The notes: generated by a model from the sequence alone, not told the origin. A stretch of DNA of 64,000 nucleotides from Marivivens sp. LCG002 (GCF_030264275.1 NZ_CP127165.1:2530001-2594000), one strand, 5' to 3'; counted from the first letter of the stretch, positions 50,042-59,039 are shown. Made by a program: numbers and translations.

Positions 50042-51004
50042 CTAACCCCACAAAGCAGATGAATATCGCCCGAGCTCCGAGCCTTGAAACGGAATGGCGT
50101 TCTCCCGATCCCGCGCCAACAGAAGCGGCCCATCCAGATCGACGAACCCCGCCCCATGCGCAAGAACCATCGCGGGGGCCATGGCAAGCGAAGAGCCGAC
50201 CATACAGCCGACCATAACCCCGAAACCCGCCGCAACGGCTGCGTCACGCAGGCGCAAGCTTTCGCTAAGACCTCCTGCCTTATCGAGCTTGATGTTGACG
50301 AAATCGTAACGGTTTCTAAGGGCAAAAAGGTCCGATTCCACGTGACAACTCTCGTCCGCACAGATCGGAACGGGCCTCGGGAGGGTTTCGAGCGCTGAAT
50401 CCTTCCCCGCGGGGAATGGTTGCTCGACCAGCACAACGCCAAGCCGTTCAAGATGCGGAAGGAGCGTCAAATAATCTTGCTCCGACCAGCCTTCGTTCGC
50501 GTCAATGATTAACGCAGCGTCGGGCGCGCCGCGCCGCACCGCCTCCAAACGAGGGAGATCGTCAGGCGTGCCGAGCTTGATCTTGAGCACAGGCCGCGTG
50601 GCATTCTCCGCCGCCTGCCGCTCCATCGCCTCAGGGCTGCCCAGCGAAAGGGTAAAGGCCGTGACGATCCCCTCGGGCGCTGGCTCGCCGACAAGCTCCC
50701 AGATCCGCCGTCCCGCCCGCTTCGCCTCAAGATCCCAGAGCGCACAGTCCAGAGCATTGCGCGCCGCGCCATGCGGCAAGGCATGCTGCAACGAAGCCCG
50801 ATCCGCAAACCGCGCCCCCTCGATCTGGGCCAAGACGCTCTCAAGCGTTTCGCCATAGCGGGCATAGGGCACACATTCCCCCCGCCCGACAAAGTCGCCA
50901 TCAGTGATCGTCACGGTTATGACCTCTGCATGGGTCTTGCTCCCGCGCGAGATCGTAAAAACCCGCGCCAAAGGAAACCGCTCGATAACCGCCTGAACCT
51001 GCAT
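50042..51004 (-). CDS. Dipeptide epimerase (enolase superfamily, L-Ala-D/L-Glu epimerase type)
   Basis: A 320-residue enolase-superfamily protein, probably recycling murein-derived dipeptides by epimerising L-Ala-D-Glu. The N-terminal capping domain starts MQVQAVIERFPLARVF. The barrel has the KxK pair in PVLKIKLGTPDD, metal ligands in LIIDANEGW, VLVEQPFP and ICADESCH, and the second base Lys in NIKLDKAGG, the muconate-lactonising subgroup pattern of dipeptide epimerases. Specificity for Ala-Glu is inferred. GAGGAGAG lies before the ATG at 51004; the frame to 51139 is not family-like. It is divergent from mcl1. Confidence 0.87.
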   Translation of the reverse strand: MQVQAVIERFPLARVFTISRGSKTHAEVITVTITDGDFVGRGECVPYARYGETLESVLAQIEGARFADRASLQHALPHGAARNALDCALWDLEAKRAGRRIWELVGEPAPEGIVTAFTLSLGSPEAMERQAAENATRPVLKIKLGTPDDLPRLEAVRRGAPDAALIIDANEGWSEQDYLTLLPHLERLGVVLVEQPFPAGKDSALETLPRPVPICADESCHVESDLFALRNRYDFVNIKLDKAGGLSESLRLRDAAVAAGFGVMVGCMVGSSLAMAPAMVLAHGAGFVDLDGPLLLARDRENAIPFQGSELGRYSSALWG

Positions 51005-51097
51005 CACATCTCTCCTCGTCCTCGCGCGAACCCTAGCCAAGCGCCGACGCCCCCACAATGCCCCGCCTACGACCAATTGCTGCATGTGCGAGAAAAT

Positions 51098-51119
51098 TGT
51101 TGCGATTGCAAAAGCAACA
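51098..51119. promoter_or_regulatory. Interleaved TTGC/GCAA palindromes upstream of mcl1
   Basis: TGTTGC (51098-51103) and GCAACA (51114-51119) are a perfect inverted repeat. Inside it, TTGC-N4-GCAA occurs twice, at 51100-51111 and 51106-51117. It lies 50-70 bases before the mcl1 start, a promoter-proximal position suited to a regulator of the ethylmalonyl-CoA pathway. The binding protein is unknown. Confidence 0.5.
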
Positions 51120-51168
51120 TAATAACAAAAATTAACCATTCGATTGAAACAAGATTACAAGGCGAACC

Positions 51169-52128
51169 ATGTCCTTCAGACTTCAGCCCCCCGCTCCCGC
51201 GCGTCCGAACCGCTGTCAGCTCTTTGGCCCTGCCTCGAATACCAAGCTCTTTGCCAAGATGGCGGCCTCTGCCGCTGACGTGATCAATATCGACCTCGAG
51301 GACTCTGTTGCCCCTTCGGACAAGGACATGGCTCGCGCCAACGCAATCGAAGCGATCAATACCGTCGATTGGGGCAACAAGACGCTTTCGGTGCGCATCA
51401 ACTCGCTCGACACGCCCTATTGGTATCGCGATGTGGTGGACCTTTTGGAACTGGCGGGCGACCGTCTCGACCAGATCATGATCCCGAAAGTGGGCTGCGC
51501 CGAAGACGTCTATGCCGTGGATGCGCTGGTTACAGCCATCGAGCGCGCCAAGGGCCGCACCAAGCCGATTTCCTTCGAGGTTATCATCGAATCCGCCGCA
51601 GGCATTGCTCACGTAGAAGCCATCGCTGCCTCCTCTCCGCGTATGCAGGCGATTAGCCTTGGCGCTGCGGACTTTGCCGCCTCTATGGGCATGCAGACCA
51701 CAGGCATCGGCGGAACGCAGGAAGATTACTACATGCTACGAGAGGGCGCGAAGTATTGGTCCGATCCGTGGCACTGGGCGCAGACCGCCATCGTCGCCGC
51801 CTGCCGCACCCACGGCCTCTTGCCCGTGGACGGTCCGTTCGGCGACTTCTCGGATGACGAAGGCTACATCGCTCAGGCCAAACGCTCCGCGACGCTTGGC
51901 ATGGTCGGCAAATGGGCCATCCACCCCAAGCAGATCGCCCTTGCCAACGAGGTCTTTACACCGTCCGAAGCCAAGGTCTCTGAGGCCCGCGAAATCCTTG
52001 CCGCCATGGAAGAGGCCAAGGCGCGCGGCGAAGGCGCAACCGTCTATAAGGGCCGTCTCGTCGATATCGCATCGATCAAACAGGCCGAGGTTATCGTCCG
52101 TCAGGCCGAGATGATCGCGGGCGCATAA
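51169..52128 (+). CDS. mcl1: L-malyl-CoA/beta-methylmalyl-CoA lyase
   Basis: A 319-residue CitE-like enzyme that cleaves beta-methylmalyl-CoA to glyoxylate and propionyl-CoA and reversibly forms malyl-CoA, in the ethylmalonyl-CoA pathway and C1/C2 assimilation. NRCQLFGPASNTKLFAKMAASAADVINIDLEDSV at the start, IPKVGCAEDVY, FEVIIESAAGI with a metal-binding Glu, and the DFAASMG Asp-containing motif, then GMVGKWAIHPKQI match Rhodobacter Mcl1. Length fits. The other pathway genes are not in the window. It ends at its own hairpin. Confidence 0.95.
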   Translation: MSFRLQPPAPARPNRCQLFGPASNTKLFAKMAASAADVINIDLEDSVAPSDKDMARANAIEAINTVDWGNKTLSVRINSLDTPYWYRDVVDLLELAGDRLDQIMIPKVGCAEDVYAVDALVTAIERAKGRTKPISFEVIIESAAGIAHVEAIAASSPRMQAISLGAADFAASMGMQTTGIGGTQEDYYMLREGAKYWSDPWHWAQTAIVAACRTHGLLPVDGPFGDFSDDEGYIAQAKRSATLGMVGKWAIHPKQIALANEVFTPSEAKVSEAREILAAMEEAKARGEGATVYKGRLVDIASIKQAEVIVRQAEMIAGA

Positions 52129-52148
52129 GACCCGATCACACCCTATAG

Positions 52149-52178
52149 AAAGGCGGGCCAAAGCGGTCCGCCTTTTTT
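52149..52178 (+). terminator. Terminator of mcl1
   Basis: AAAGGCGG-G-CC (52149-52159) pairs with GG-T-CCGCCTTT (52165-52175) with one G.T pair, followed by six T. Confidence 0.9.
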
Positions 52179-52250
52179 GTTGACCGAAAGCCGAGTTGCA
52201 AAGACCCCTCTTGCCGACTTATATCGGGGTAATCTTGCGTGAGGCGACCT

Positions 52251-53213
52251 ATGACCAATTATCTCGAGTTTGAAAAACCGCTGGCTGAAATCGAAGGCAA
52301 AGCCGAAGAGCTTCGCGCGATGGCCCGCGAAAATCCCGAGGCCGACGTCGAGAAAGAAGCTCAAGCTCTCGACAAAAAAGCCGAGGAAATGCTCAAGACG
52401 CTTTACGGCTCGCTGACACCCTGGCGCAAATGCCAGGTGGCGCGTCACCCCGACCGCCCGCATTGCAAAGACTATATCGACGCGCTCTTTACCGAGTTCA
52501 CCCCGCTTGCAGGCGACCGCGGCTTTGCAGACGACCACGCCGTTATGGGGGGTCTTGCCCGTTTCAACGGCCGTCCCGTCATGGTGATCGGTCAGGAAAA
52601 AGGCTCGGACACCAAGAGCCGCATCGAACACAACTTCGGCATGGCCCGCCCCGAAGGCTATCGCAAGGCGATCCGCCTTATGGATCTTGCCGACCGTTTC
52701 GGCATCCCCGTGATCACGCTTGTGGACACCCCCGGTGCCTATCCAGGCAAGGGCGCAGAAGAGCGCGGCCAGTCCGAAGCCATCGCGCGTTCGACCGAAA
52801 AGTGCCTTGCGATCAAGGTTCCGCTGATCTCGGTCATCATCGGTGAGGGCGGCTCGGGCGGGGCTGTGGCCTTTGCGACCGCCAACCGCGTCGCGATGCT
52901 CGAACACTCGATCTATTCGGTGATCACCCCCGAGGGCTGTGCCTCAATCCTTTGGAAGGACGCAGGCAAGATGCGCGAAGCCGCCGAAGCGCTTCGCCTG
53001 ACTGCCAAGGACCTGCGGGAGCTCGCCATCTGTGACCGCGTGATCAAGGAACCGCTTGGCGGGGCGCATCGAGGCAAAAAAGACGTCATCAAATCCGTGG
53101 GTATCGCGATCAGCGAAATGCTGGGCGAGCTTGAGGGCAAGTCTGGTGAAGAGCTCAAGAAATCCCGCCGGACCAAGTTCCTCGGGATGGGGACCAAGGG
53201 TCTCGCAGCGTAA
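52251..53213 (+). CDS. accA: Acetyl-CoA carboxylase carboxyltransferase subunit alpha
   Basis: A 320-residue subunit of the carboxyltransferase that makes malonyl-CoA for fatty-acid synthesis. It starts [29 protein letters not shown], and has the crotonase-like core [70 protein letters not shown] and [39 protein letters not shown] with the oxyanion Gly pairs. GAGG lies just before the ATG at 52251 (frame open to 52239). It is alone; accD and accBC lie elsewhere. Confidence 0.97.
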   Translation: MTNYLEFEKPLAEIEGKAEELRAMARENPEADVEKEAQALDKKAEEMLKTLYGSLTPWRKCQVARHPDRPHCKDYIDALFTEFTPLAGDRGFADDHAVMGGLARFNGRPVMVIGQEKGSDTKSRIEHNFGMARPEGYRKAIRLMDLADRFGIPVITLVDTPGAYPGKGAEERGQSEAIARSTEKCLAIKVPLISVIIGEGGSGGAVAFATANRVAMLEHSIYSVITPEGCASILWKDAGKMREAAEALRLTAKDLRELAICDRVIKEPLGGAHRGKKDVIKSVGIAISEMLGELEGKSGEELKKSRRTKFLGMGTKGLAA

Positions 53214-53216
53214 AAG

Positions 53217-53246
53217 AAAAAGGCGGGGAACTCCCCGCCCTTTTTA
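53217..53246. terminator. Bidirectional terminator between accA and the plsC gene
   Basis: GGCGGGG (53222-53228), loop AACT, CCCCGCC (53233-53239), with five A on the left and five T on the right. It begins four bases after accA and lies just before the convergent stop codon. Confidence 0.9.
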
Positions 53247-53972
53247 TATCTGGAAGCCCGCTTCGCGCATCAGCTCGTTGGAGCGGGTTTCAACCACCCC
53301 TTCCAGCTGCTTCATCATCTCTTCGGGCTGCAAACCTGCGGGAATACGGGGCAGGAACTCTACCACTGCGGTGCCGGGATGATACATGATCCCCGTTTTG
53401 GGCCAGACGACCCCGACGTTACAGGCAACAGGCACGCAATCCTGACCCAGTTCTTTATAAAGCACCGCCGAGCCTACCTTGTAGGGTTTGACCACACCGG
53501 GCGGCACGCGGGTGCCTTGGGGATAGATGATCAGCTGACCGCCCTTTTGTTTGCCTGCCGCCACATCGGCGACCATCTTTTTGATCGCCGCGCCGCGTTT
53601 GCCGCGATTGACGGGAACACAGCCGATCCGAAGCCCGTAGATCCCGACGAACGGCGTCCAGAGAAGCTCTCGCTTCATGATGAATTTGCCGTGCGGCACA
53701 GAGGAATAGATCATCAGGATATCAAGGAACGACTGGTGCTTGGCCGCGATCACCACTTCGTCGGTGGGCGGGGTGCCGCGCACCTCGGTTTTGATCCCGA
53801 CCATGGGACGGGCAAGCCAGAGCACCATGCGGCAATAGGCATGGGCTGCGGCCACAGCGCCTTTGCTGCTCACGATGGCCCAAGGCAGGAAGGCAATCGC
53901 GACAACCGCCATCCCGAGATAGATCGTCACCAAAAAGATCAGCGATCTGATCCACTGGACTGCATGCGTCAT
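53244..53972 (-). CDS. plsC: Lysophospholipid (1-acylglycerol-3-phosphate) acyltransferase, PlsC family
   Basis: A 242-residue inner-membrane acyltransferase that adds the second acyl chain in phospholipid synthesis. After an N-terminal membrane segment (about 9-33), the HX4D catalytic motif is in IAAKHQSFLDIL, motif II in GCVPVNRGKRGAAIKKM, and the substrate motif reads IYPQGTRVPPG where most proteins have EGTR. A proline-rich motif IV follows (CVPVACNVGVVWPK). Its start overlaps ftsX by four bases (ATGA), so it is translated from the ftsE-ftsX-plsC operon. Confidence 0.9.
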   Translation of the reverse strand: MTHAVQWIRSLIFLVTIYLGMAVVAIAFLPWAIVSSKGAVAAAHAYCRMVLWLARPMVGIKTEVRGTPPTDEVVIAAKHQSFLDILMIYSSVPHGKFIMKRELLWTPFVGIYGLRIGCVPVNRGKRGAAIKKMVADVAAGKQKGGQLIIYPQGTRVPPGVVKPYKVGSAVLYKELGQDCVPVACNVGVVWPKTGIMYHPGTAVVEFLPRIPAGLQPEEMMKQLEGVVETRSNELMREAGFQI

Positions 53973-54874
53973 GACTGGTTCCTCAAGTTCCTCAGGGCTG
54001 CGTTCCGCGTGGCGCCGAATGCGATGATGGCAGCCAAAGGCGGAATGACCAAGGGCCAAAGCCAACCTGTGCCCTGAAATCCAAGACCTGTGAGGAACCC
54101 TGCGGCGACATCAGAGGACGGAAGGAGCGTTACGGCCAGCACCCCAAGGAGCGTTCCGCCCGTCGCACCCGAGAGCGCACGGAGCGTGAAGCGGCGGACA
54201 AAGGCCCCAGCGATATAGGCGTCCCGCGCACCGACAAGACGCATCACGCGCACGACTTGGGCATTTGCAGAAAGTGCCGCCTGAGCCGCAAGGGTGATCA
54301 TCGCCCCCATCGCCGCAAGGATGAGAAGGATCGCAACCATCCCGAGGAGCCGCAGACGGCTGGCGGCTGCGACCAAAGGTTCCCGCCAGCGGGTGTGATC
54401 GTCAAGGATCGCCCCCGGCACTTCGGCCTGAAGCCGCGCGCGCAGGCCCGTTGCATCCATTCCGTCCGAGGTTTCGACGATCTCGATCAGTCGCGGGATC
54501 GGCAGGCTCTCGACAGGAATATCGGGGCCGAACCATGGCTCGAGCAATGCGCGCTGTTCATCGTCCGAAAGCTCGCGCGCCTCGGCTACGCCCGGCGTTT
54601 GTTCAAGAACACGCAGCGCGGCTTTGGTCTGGGCATCGAGCTGGTCTTCGGGCGCGGAAATGCGAAGGGTCGAAGTCTGGGCAAGCTCGGACGCCCACCG
54701 CTCGGCAAGCCGCCCCGTGGCCAATGACAGCGCCAAGGCAAAGACCGCCAGAAACGCCATTGCGCCCGAGGTAAAGACCGTAAGACGCGCTGTGAACCCT
54801 GTTGGAGGAACGGCGCGATCGGCTTGCGGGTCCCCCGCGAGCAATGAAAGCATGCGGCCGATGTTGATCTTCAT
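53969..54874 (-). CDS. ftsX: Cell division protein FtsX
   Basis: A 301-residue membrane partner of FtsE. A cytoplasmic N-terminus leads to TM1 (about 36-55), a periplasmic domain of about 110 residues (QTSTLRISAPEDQLDAQTKAAL to WREPLVAAASR), then three further membrane helices with the FtsX/MacB-type core (LLILAAMGAMITLAAQAALSA, VRVMRLVGARDAYIAGAF). With FtsE it activates murein hydrolases at the septum. The ATG at 54874 overlaps ftsE by four bases; the frame extends upstream to 55045 inside ftsE. Confidence 0.9.
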   Translation of the reverse strand: MKINIGRMLSLLAGDPQADRAVPPTGFTARLTVFTSGAMAFLAVFALALSLATGRLAERWASELAQTSTLRISAPEDQLDAQTKAALRVLEQTPGVAEARELSDDEQRALLEPWFGPDIPVESLPIPRLIEIVETSDGMDATGLRARLQAEVPGAILDDHTRWREPLVAAASRLRLLGMVAILLILAAMGAMITLAAQAALSANAQVVRVMRLVGARDAYIAGAFVRRFTLRALSGATGGTLLGVLAVTLLPSSDVAAGFLTGLGFQGTGWLWPLVIPPLAAIIAFGATRNAALRNLRNQS

Positions 54875-55545
54875 AGGTCGCTCCCCGCCATCTGGAGACG
54901 GCCGCCCTTGAGACGCAGAACGCGGGCCTGAACCTGCGCTTTGGTCGCGCGGATGAGGTTCATGTCGTGGGTTGCGACCAACACGGATTTGCCCATGCGG
55001 TTCAGTTCGACCAACAGCTTGATAAGACGCTGGGACATTTCCCAATCGACGTTCCCCGTCGGCTCGTCCGCGATCACCATTTCAGGCGACATGATCACCG
55101 CACGCGCAAGAGCGGCGCGCTGGCGCTCACCACCCGAAAGTTCGGGCGGAAGCTGGCCCGCCTGTTGGGTAAGACCGACCCAAGCCAGAAGGTCCTCGAG
55201 GTAATCGCCCGCCTCGTCGGCGCGTCCTGCAACCGTCAAAGGCAGCGCGACGTTCTCGGCGACCGAAAGATGGTCGAGAAACTGGCAATCCTGATGCACG
55301 ACACCCACGCGGCGGCGCACGTCCGAAATCTGGTCGCGGTCGATGGTGCGGCGATTGATACCGAACAGCCGCACATGACCCGCCGTTGCGGTCAATTCGC
55401 CATAGCAAAGCTTGAGCAATGTGGTCTTGCCCGCGCCCGAAGGTCCGGTCAGGAAATGGAACGAACCGGGTGCCAATCGGAGCGAGACATTCGAGAATAA
55501 CTCGCCTCCACCATAGGAGTAGGCCACGTTTTCAAGTTCAATCAC
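54871..55545 (-). CDS. ftsE: Cell division ATP-binding protein FtsE
   Basis: A 224-residue ABC ATPase. It starts MIELENVAYSYGGGELFSNVSLRLAPGSFHFLTGPSGAGKTTLLKL with Walker A, has RRRVGVVHQDCQFLDHLSVAENVALPLTV (Q-loop), LSGGERQRAALARAVIMSPEMVIADEPTGNVDWE (signature and Walker B), and ATHDMNLI. This is the FtsE pattern. It drives FtsX conformational change linked to septal peptidoglycan cleavage. It heads the ftsE-ftsX-plsC operon, divergent from the zinc-ribbon gene. Confidence 0.94.
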   Translation of the reverse strand: MIELENVAYSYGGGELFSNVSLRLAPGSFHFLTGPSGAGKTTLLKLCYGELTATAGHVRLFGINRRTIDRDQISDVRRRVGVVHQDCQFLDHLSVAENVALPLTVAGRADEAGDYLEDLLAWVGLTQQAGQLPPELSGGERQRAALARAVIMSPEMVIADEPTGNVDWEMSQRLIKLLVELNRMGKSVLVATHDMNLIRATKAQVQARVLRLKGGRLQMAGSDL

Positions 55546-55718
55546 TGCTCACCTCTTTTCAAGTGTTGCTGTGTTCTGCCGAAAACACCCGCGGATTTCA
55601 ATTACCGCCTTTGGATGGAATGCTTGCAAATGGATTGCGATTGACTGCTAAATTGCTAGAAGAAGATAACAAAGAGCAGATGGAGCCGGTCAAAACCGGT
55701 CGGAACGGGGGACACGAC

Positions 55719-56543
55719 ATGAGGCTTATTTGCCCGAATTGCGGGGCCCAATACGAAGTACCTGATGATGTCATTCCCGAAAATGGTCGGGATGTTCAGT
55801 GCTCTAACTGTAGTCATACATGGTTCGAGACCCCCGGCGCGTCTTTGGCACGCGAGGAAGAGGGCGACGAGATCACGCATGAGGTTTCGTCCGACGAGCC
55901 CTATGATTTTGCGCCCGAGCCTGCGCAAAATCCCGAAACCCAAGATGAGCCGGATTATGCCGACGAAAAGGAAAGCGGCTTTGGAGAGGCCCCACCCCAG
56001 CCCCAAAGACGCACTTTAGACCCCTCGATTGCCGAAATTCTTCGCGAAGAGGCAGAACGGGAAGCGGCGCAACGGCGTGCCGAAAGCGCTCCGATCGAAA
56101 GCCAGCCCGATCTTGGACTGGAGATGGCGCCTCCACCGCCGCCCGTCACGCCCGAAGAGCAGCGCAGCGAAGAAGCGCGTCGCCGCATGGCCCGTTTGCG
56201 CGGCGAAGCCGTGCCGCCCCCGAGCGCGCCGCATGCCCACCGCAGTGAACTCCTGCCCGACATCGAAGAGATCAACTCGACCCTCCGCTCGACGGCCGAG
56301 CGCAGCGCCACACGGCCAGTCTATGACGACGAACCGCCCGTGGCAAAGTCGGGCGGATTCGGACTCGGGTTCGGGCTTGTGGTTTTGGTCGCCCTCTTGG
56401 GGCTTGGCGTTTATGTCTTTGCCGAAGCCGTCACGAATGCAGTGCCCGCATTAACAGGAACGGTGTCCGCTTTTGTGGATTGGGTGGACGGTCTGCGCAT
56501 CCTCTTGGACGAAAAAGCGCGAGCGCTTCTGAGCCAGAGCTAG
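55719..56543 (+). CDS. Zinc-ribbon membrane protein of unknown function
   Basis: A 274-residue protein. Residues 1-40 form an MJ0042-type zinc ribbon (MRLICPNCGAQYEVPDDVIP, then VQCSNCSHTWF), with two CxxC pairs. A long acidic, Pro/Glu/Arg-rich region with a likely coiled coil (IAEILREEAEREAAQRRAES) follows, then a single membrane segment about residues 221-242 (FGLGFGLVVLVALLGLGVYVF) and a short periplasmic tail. Similar proteins are regularly found next to ftsE in alphaproteobacteria, but the role is not known. GGGGGAC lies before the ATG at 55719. The stop overlaps the convergent TIGR02302 gene by four bases. Confidence 0.85.
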   Translation: MRLICPNCGAQYEVPDDVIPENGRDVQCSNCSHTWFETPGASLAREEEGDEITHEVSSDEPYDFAPEPAQNPETQDEPDYADEKESGFGEAPPQPQRRTLDPSIAEILREEAEREAAQRRAESAPIESQPDLGLEMAPPPPPVTPEEQRSEEARRRMARLRGEAVPPPSAPHAHRSELLPDIEEINSTLRSTAERSATRPVYDDEPPVAKSGGFGLGFGLVVLVALLGLGVYVFAEAVTNAVPALTGTVSAFVDWVDGLRILLDEKARALLSQS

Positions 56544-58939
56544 AACCTGTCGAGAAGCCGCTTGAGGTAATCCAGCTCGACACGCGGGCGCTCTTGGTCG
56601 GACGAGCGTTTGCGCAACTCCTCGAGAAGCTCTTGGGCGCGGCGCTCGACGTTCATGCCAAGCTCGTCGCCCTCACCCGTTAGGCCACCCTGACCACCGC
56701 TCTGACGCCCCAAGGGATCACGGCGTCCGGGCTGTTCGACCTGGCCTTGCTGCTCTCCCGCTTGCTGACCCTGCGCCTGCTCGGTGTCTGTTTGCTCGGC
56801 CTCGGCAAGGGCTTGGCCCATATCGCGCAGCCCCTCGCGCAGACGATCCATCGCCTCGGCTTGGCGGTCGATCGCTCCGGGCAGGTTACCGTCGCGCAGC
56901 GCCTGCTCGGCCTCTTCCATCGAACGCTCTGCCTGTTCGAGGTTCCGCTCGGCCCGCTCGCCCGCTTCGCCGTCGAGACCGGGAACCGCTTGGCGTTGGC
57001 TGCCCAATTGATCACGCAGCGCCTGTTGACGGTCGGCAAGGCTCTGGCTTTGCTCGCCTTGGTTGGGATTGCCGTTGAACTGGTCCTGAAGCTCGCCGAA
57101 GGACTCGTCGGACAATTGTTGCTGGTCTTGGAGTGTTTGCCCCAAATCGCGCATGGCCCTGCGGGTCTGACCGCTTTGACCGCCGCCCTCACCTTGGGCG
57201 ACCTGCATATTCTCGAGCATCTGGTTCAGCTGCTCCATGAGCGCTTGGGCTTCGGCCATGCGGCCTTCTTCCATCAACTCCTGAATGCGGTCCATGAGGG
57301 CATCGAGTTCGTCTTGGGTGATCTCGGTCGTTTCCTGTCCCTGGTCGGGCTGATCGGTTCCGCTTTGGCCTTGGTTCTGCTCGGCGAGCAAATCCATATA
57401 ATCGTTCGTCGCATCGCGCAGCTCGTCCATCAGCTCTTGGATTTCCTCGGGCGAGGCACCGTTGCGCATGGCTTCGGCCAAGCGTTCCTGAGCGCGTTCA
57501 AGCCGTTCACGGGCATCCTGAAGCGAGCCTTCTTCGAACTGGATGGCGAGATCCCAAAGGGCTTCGGTGATGTCCAGACGCTCGGCGTCATCGAGCACGC
57601 CGTCTTCGATCATCCCTTCCATACGGCGAACGATGAAGCGCAGGCGGAGGAATTTGGCATTGTCGGTGATGAAACCTTCGGGTTTGTAAGAAACGGCGCG
57701 CAAGAGCTGGGCGCTCTGTCTGGCATTGGATGCCGACCAGAGAATATCGCGGCGCTGCTCGGCGATCGCTTTGGCGAGCGGCTGAAAGAACCGCTTGCCC
57801 GGAAGGATGATTTCTTCGGGATCACCCGAACCGATCTGGCCGCTGGCATCCTCGACCGAGAGGGTGATCGTCACGGGGAGATTGGCCAGAACGCTGGTGC
57901 TGAAATCGCCTGTGAGGATTTGATCGAACTCGTCGCGACCGCCGGTAAAGGGCATGGGCAGGTCGACTTTGATCGGTGCAATCTCGTCGGGTTCGGCAGC
58001 CAGCCCATAGCGGCGGTCGACGCGCGACAGATCAAGCGTGATCTCGGCGCTGCCACGCACCACGCCGTAATCGTCGAGCGCACGGAAAGCTTGGGACATT
58101 TCGCCCTTGGCATCCGAGGAGACAGGCGCGGTGAGCTCGACATAGGGCTCTTGGTCGGGCTTGGCCTCGATGCGCCAGACACGCCCACCCTGCCCTTGGA
58201 TTTCGATCGTGCCCGACTGGGAGATGTCGAAACTCTGCTCCAGATCGGAGGCGGCACCGATGCCGCTCGTGCGGGCCGAAACGGTTTCAAGAACGGTGAG
58301 ATCGCCGACATCGCCATAGAGCCGAATGGTGACTTTGGAGCCTTGGGGCACCGACAGAACGGGCGTTTTGATATCGGCAAGATATATCGACGGAACGCCC
58401 GTATAAGAGGGGGGCGCAACCCAGGCTTCCCATGCGGGAGCCGCCGCCGTGCCCGTTTGTGTGATCCGACCCTGAGCCACGTCGCCGATCCGCCAGACCG
58501 ACCCGAAGAGAAGGGCAACCACAAAAAACAAAAGCGCCGTATAGCGAAGCCCGAAGGGGTCAAGATTTGATATGCGCAGATCGGGATCGACGCGCCGCGC
58601 CTCGTGGGTCCTGGCGCGCATCCGTTCGAGATGGGCGGCCCAAAGTGCGGCAGAGGCGGGATCGGCGGCCCCGATGGCCTGTTCATCGAGCAAAGTAGCG
58701 ATGGGGCGCCCCTTGAGGCGGGCATCGACACGGGCCAGCGCCTCGATGTCGCTTGGCCAATCGAACCGCCGAAGGCCGATATAGAGCGCAATCGCAAGCG
58801 CAAGGACGCAGAACACGGCAAAGGCCCAAACCGCCTCGACGGGGAGCGGATCGAGCCAGCCGAGCATGATCGGCGCAAGCGCAAGAAACAGGATGGTCCA
58901 GACCGGCCAGAACGCGCGGACAACGCGTTCCGCCACCAT
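56540..58939 (-). CDS. TIGR02302/DUF4175 family large envelope protein
   Basis: At least 799 residues. Two membrane segments near the N-terminus (about 10-28 and 33-52) and one near 133-152 anchor a long periplasmic part: a beta-rich region (WEAWVAPPSYTGVPSIYLAD and on), then from about residue 480 a Gln/Glu/Arg-rich helical region (MDRIQELMEEGRMAEAQALMEQLNQMLENMQ, QAERSMEEAEQALRDGNLPGAIDRQAEAMDRLREGL). The ordering matches the TIGR02302 family of alphaproteobacteria, function unknown. The first ATG is at 58939, but the frame continues upstream with family-like residues to a CTG at 59002 with GAGGAC six bases before it, so the true protein is probably 21 residues longer. lysA is upstream on the same strand. 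Confidence 0.88.
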   Translation of the reverse strand: MVAERVVRAFWPVWTILFLALAPIMLGWLDPLPVEAVWAFAVFCVLALAIALYIGLRRFDWPSDIEALARVDARLKGRPIATLLDEQAIGAADPASAALWAAHLERMRARTHEARRVDPDLRISNLDPFGLRYTALLFFVVALLFGSVWRIGDVAQGRITQTGTAAAPAWEAWVAPPSYTGVPSIYLADIKTPVLSVPQGSKVTIRLYGDVGDLTVLETVSARTSGIGAASDLEQSFDISQSGTIEIQGQGGRVWRIEAKPDQEPYVELTAPVSSDAKGEMSQAFRALDDYGVVRGSAEITLDLSRVDRRYGLAAEPDEIAPIKVDLPMPFTGGRDEFDQILTGDFSTSVLANLPVTITLSVEDASGQIGSGDPEEIILPGKRFFQPLAKAIAEQRRDILWSASNARQSAQLLRAVSYKPEGFITDNAKFLRLRFIVRRMEGMIEDGVLDDAERLDITEALWDLAIQFEEGSLQDARERLERAQERLAEAMRNGASPEEIQELMDELRDATNDYMDLLAEQNQGQSGTDQPDQGQETTEITQDELDALMDRIQELMEEGRMAEAQALMEQLNQMLENMQVAQGEGGGQSGQTRRAMRDLGQTLQDQQQLSDESFGELQDQFNGNPNQGEQSQSLADRQQALRDQLGSQRQAVPGLDGEAGERAERNLEQAERSMEEAEQALRDGNLPGAIDRQAEAMDRLREGLRDMGQALAEAEQTDTEQAQGQQAGEQQGQVEQPGRRDPLGRQSGGQGGLTGEGDELGMNVERRAQELLEELRKRSSDQERPRVELDYLKRLLDRF

Positions 58940-59039
58940 TCCGACGCGTGTGGCCAGAACAGTATAGCGAAGGTGTCCGAGCTGGGGCTTCCAATCGGTC
59001 AGTGGGCTGTCCTCTTTGGTTTGCCCTGAACCTTTCGGA

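Noticed and set aside
56747-58570. 607-codon plus-strand frame opposite the TIGR02302 gene
   Set aside because: It mirrors the repetitive Gln/Glu-rich gene; the Leu-rich antisense product follows from codon complementarity.
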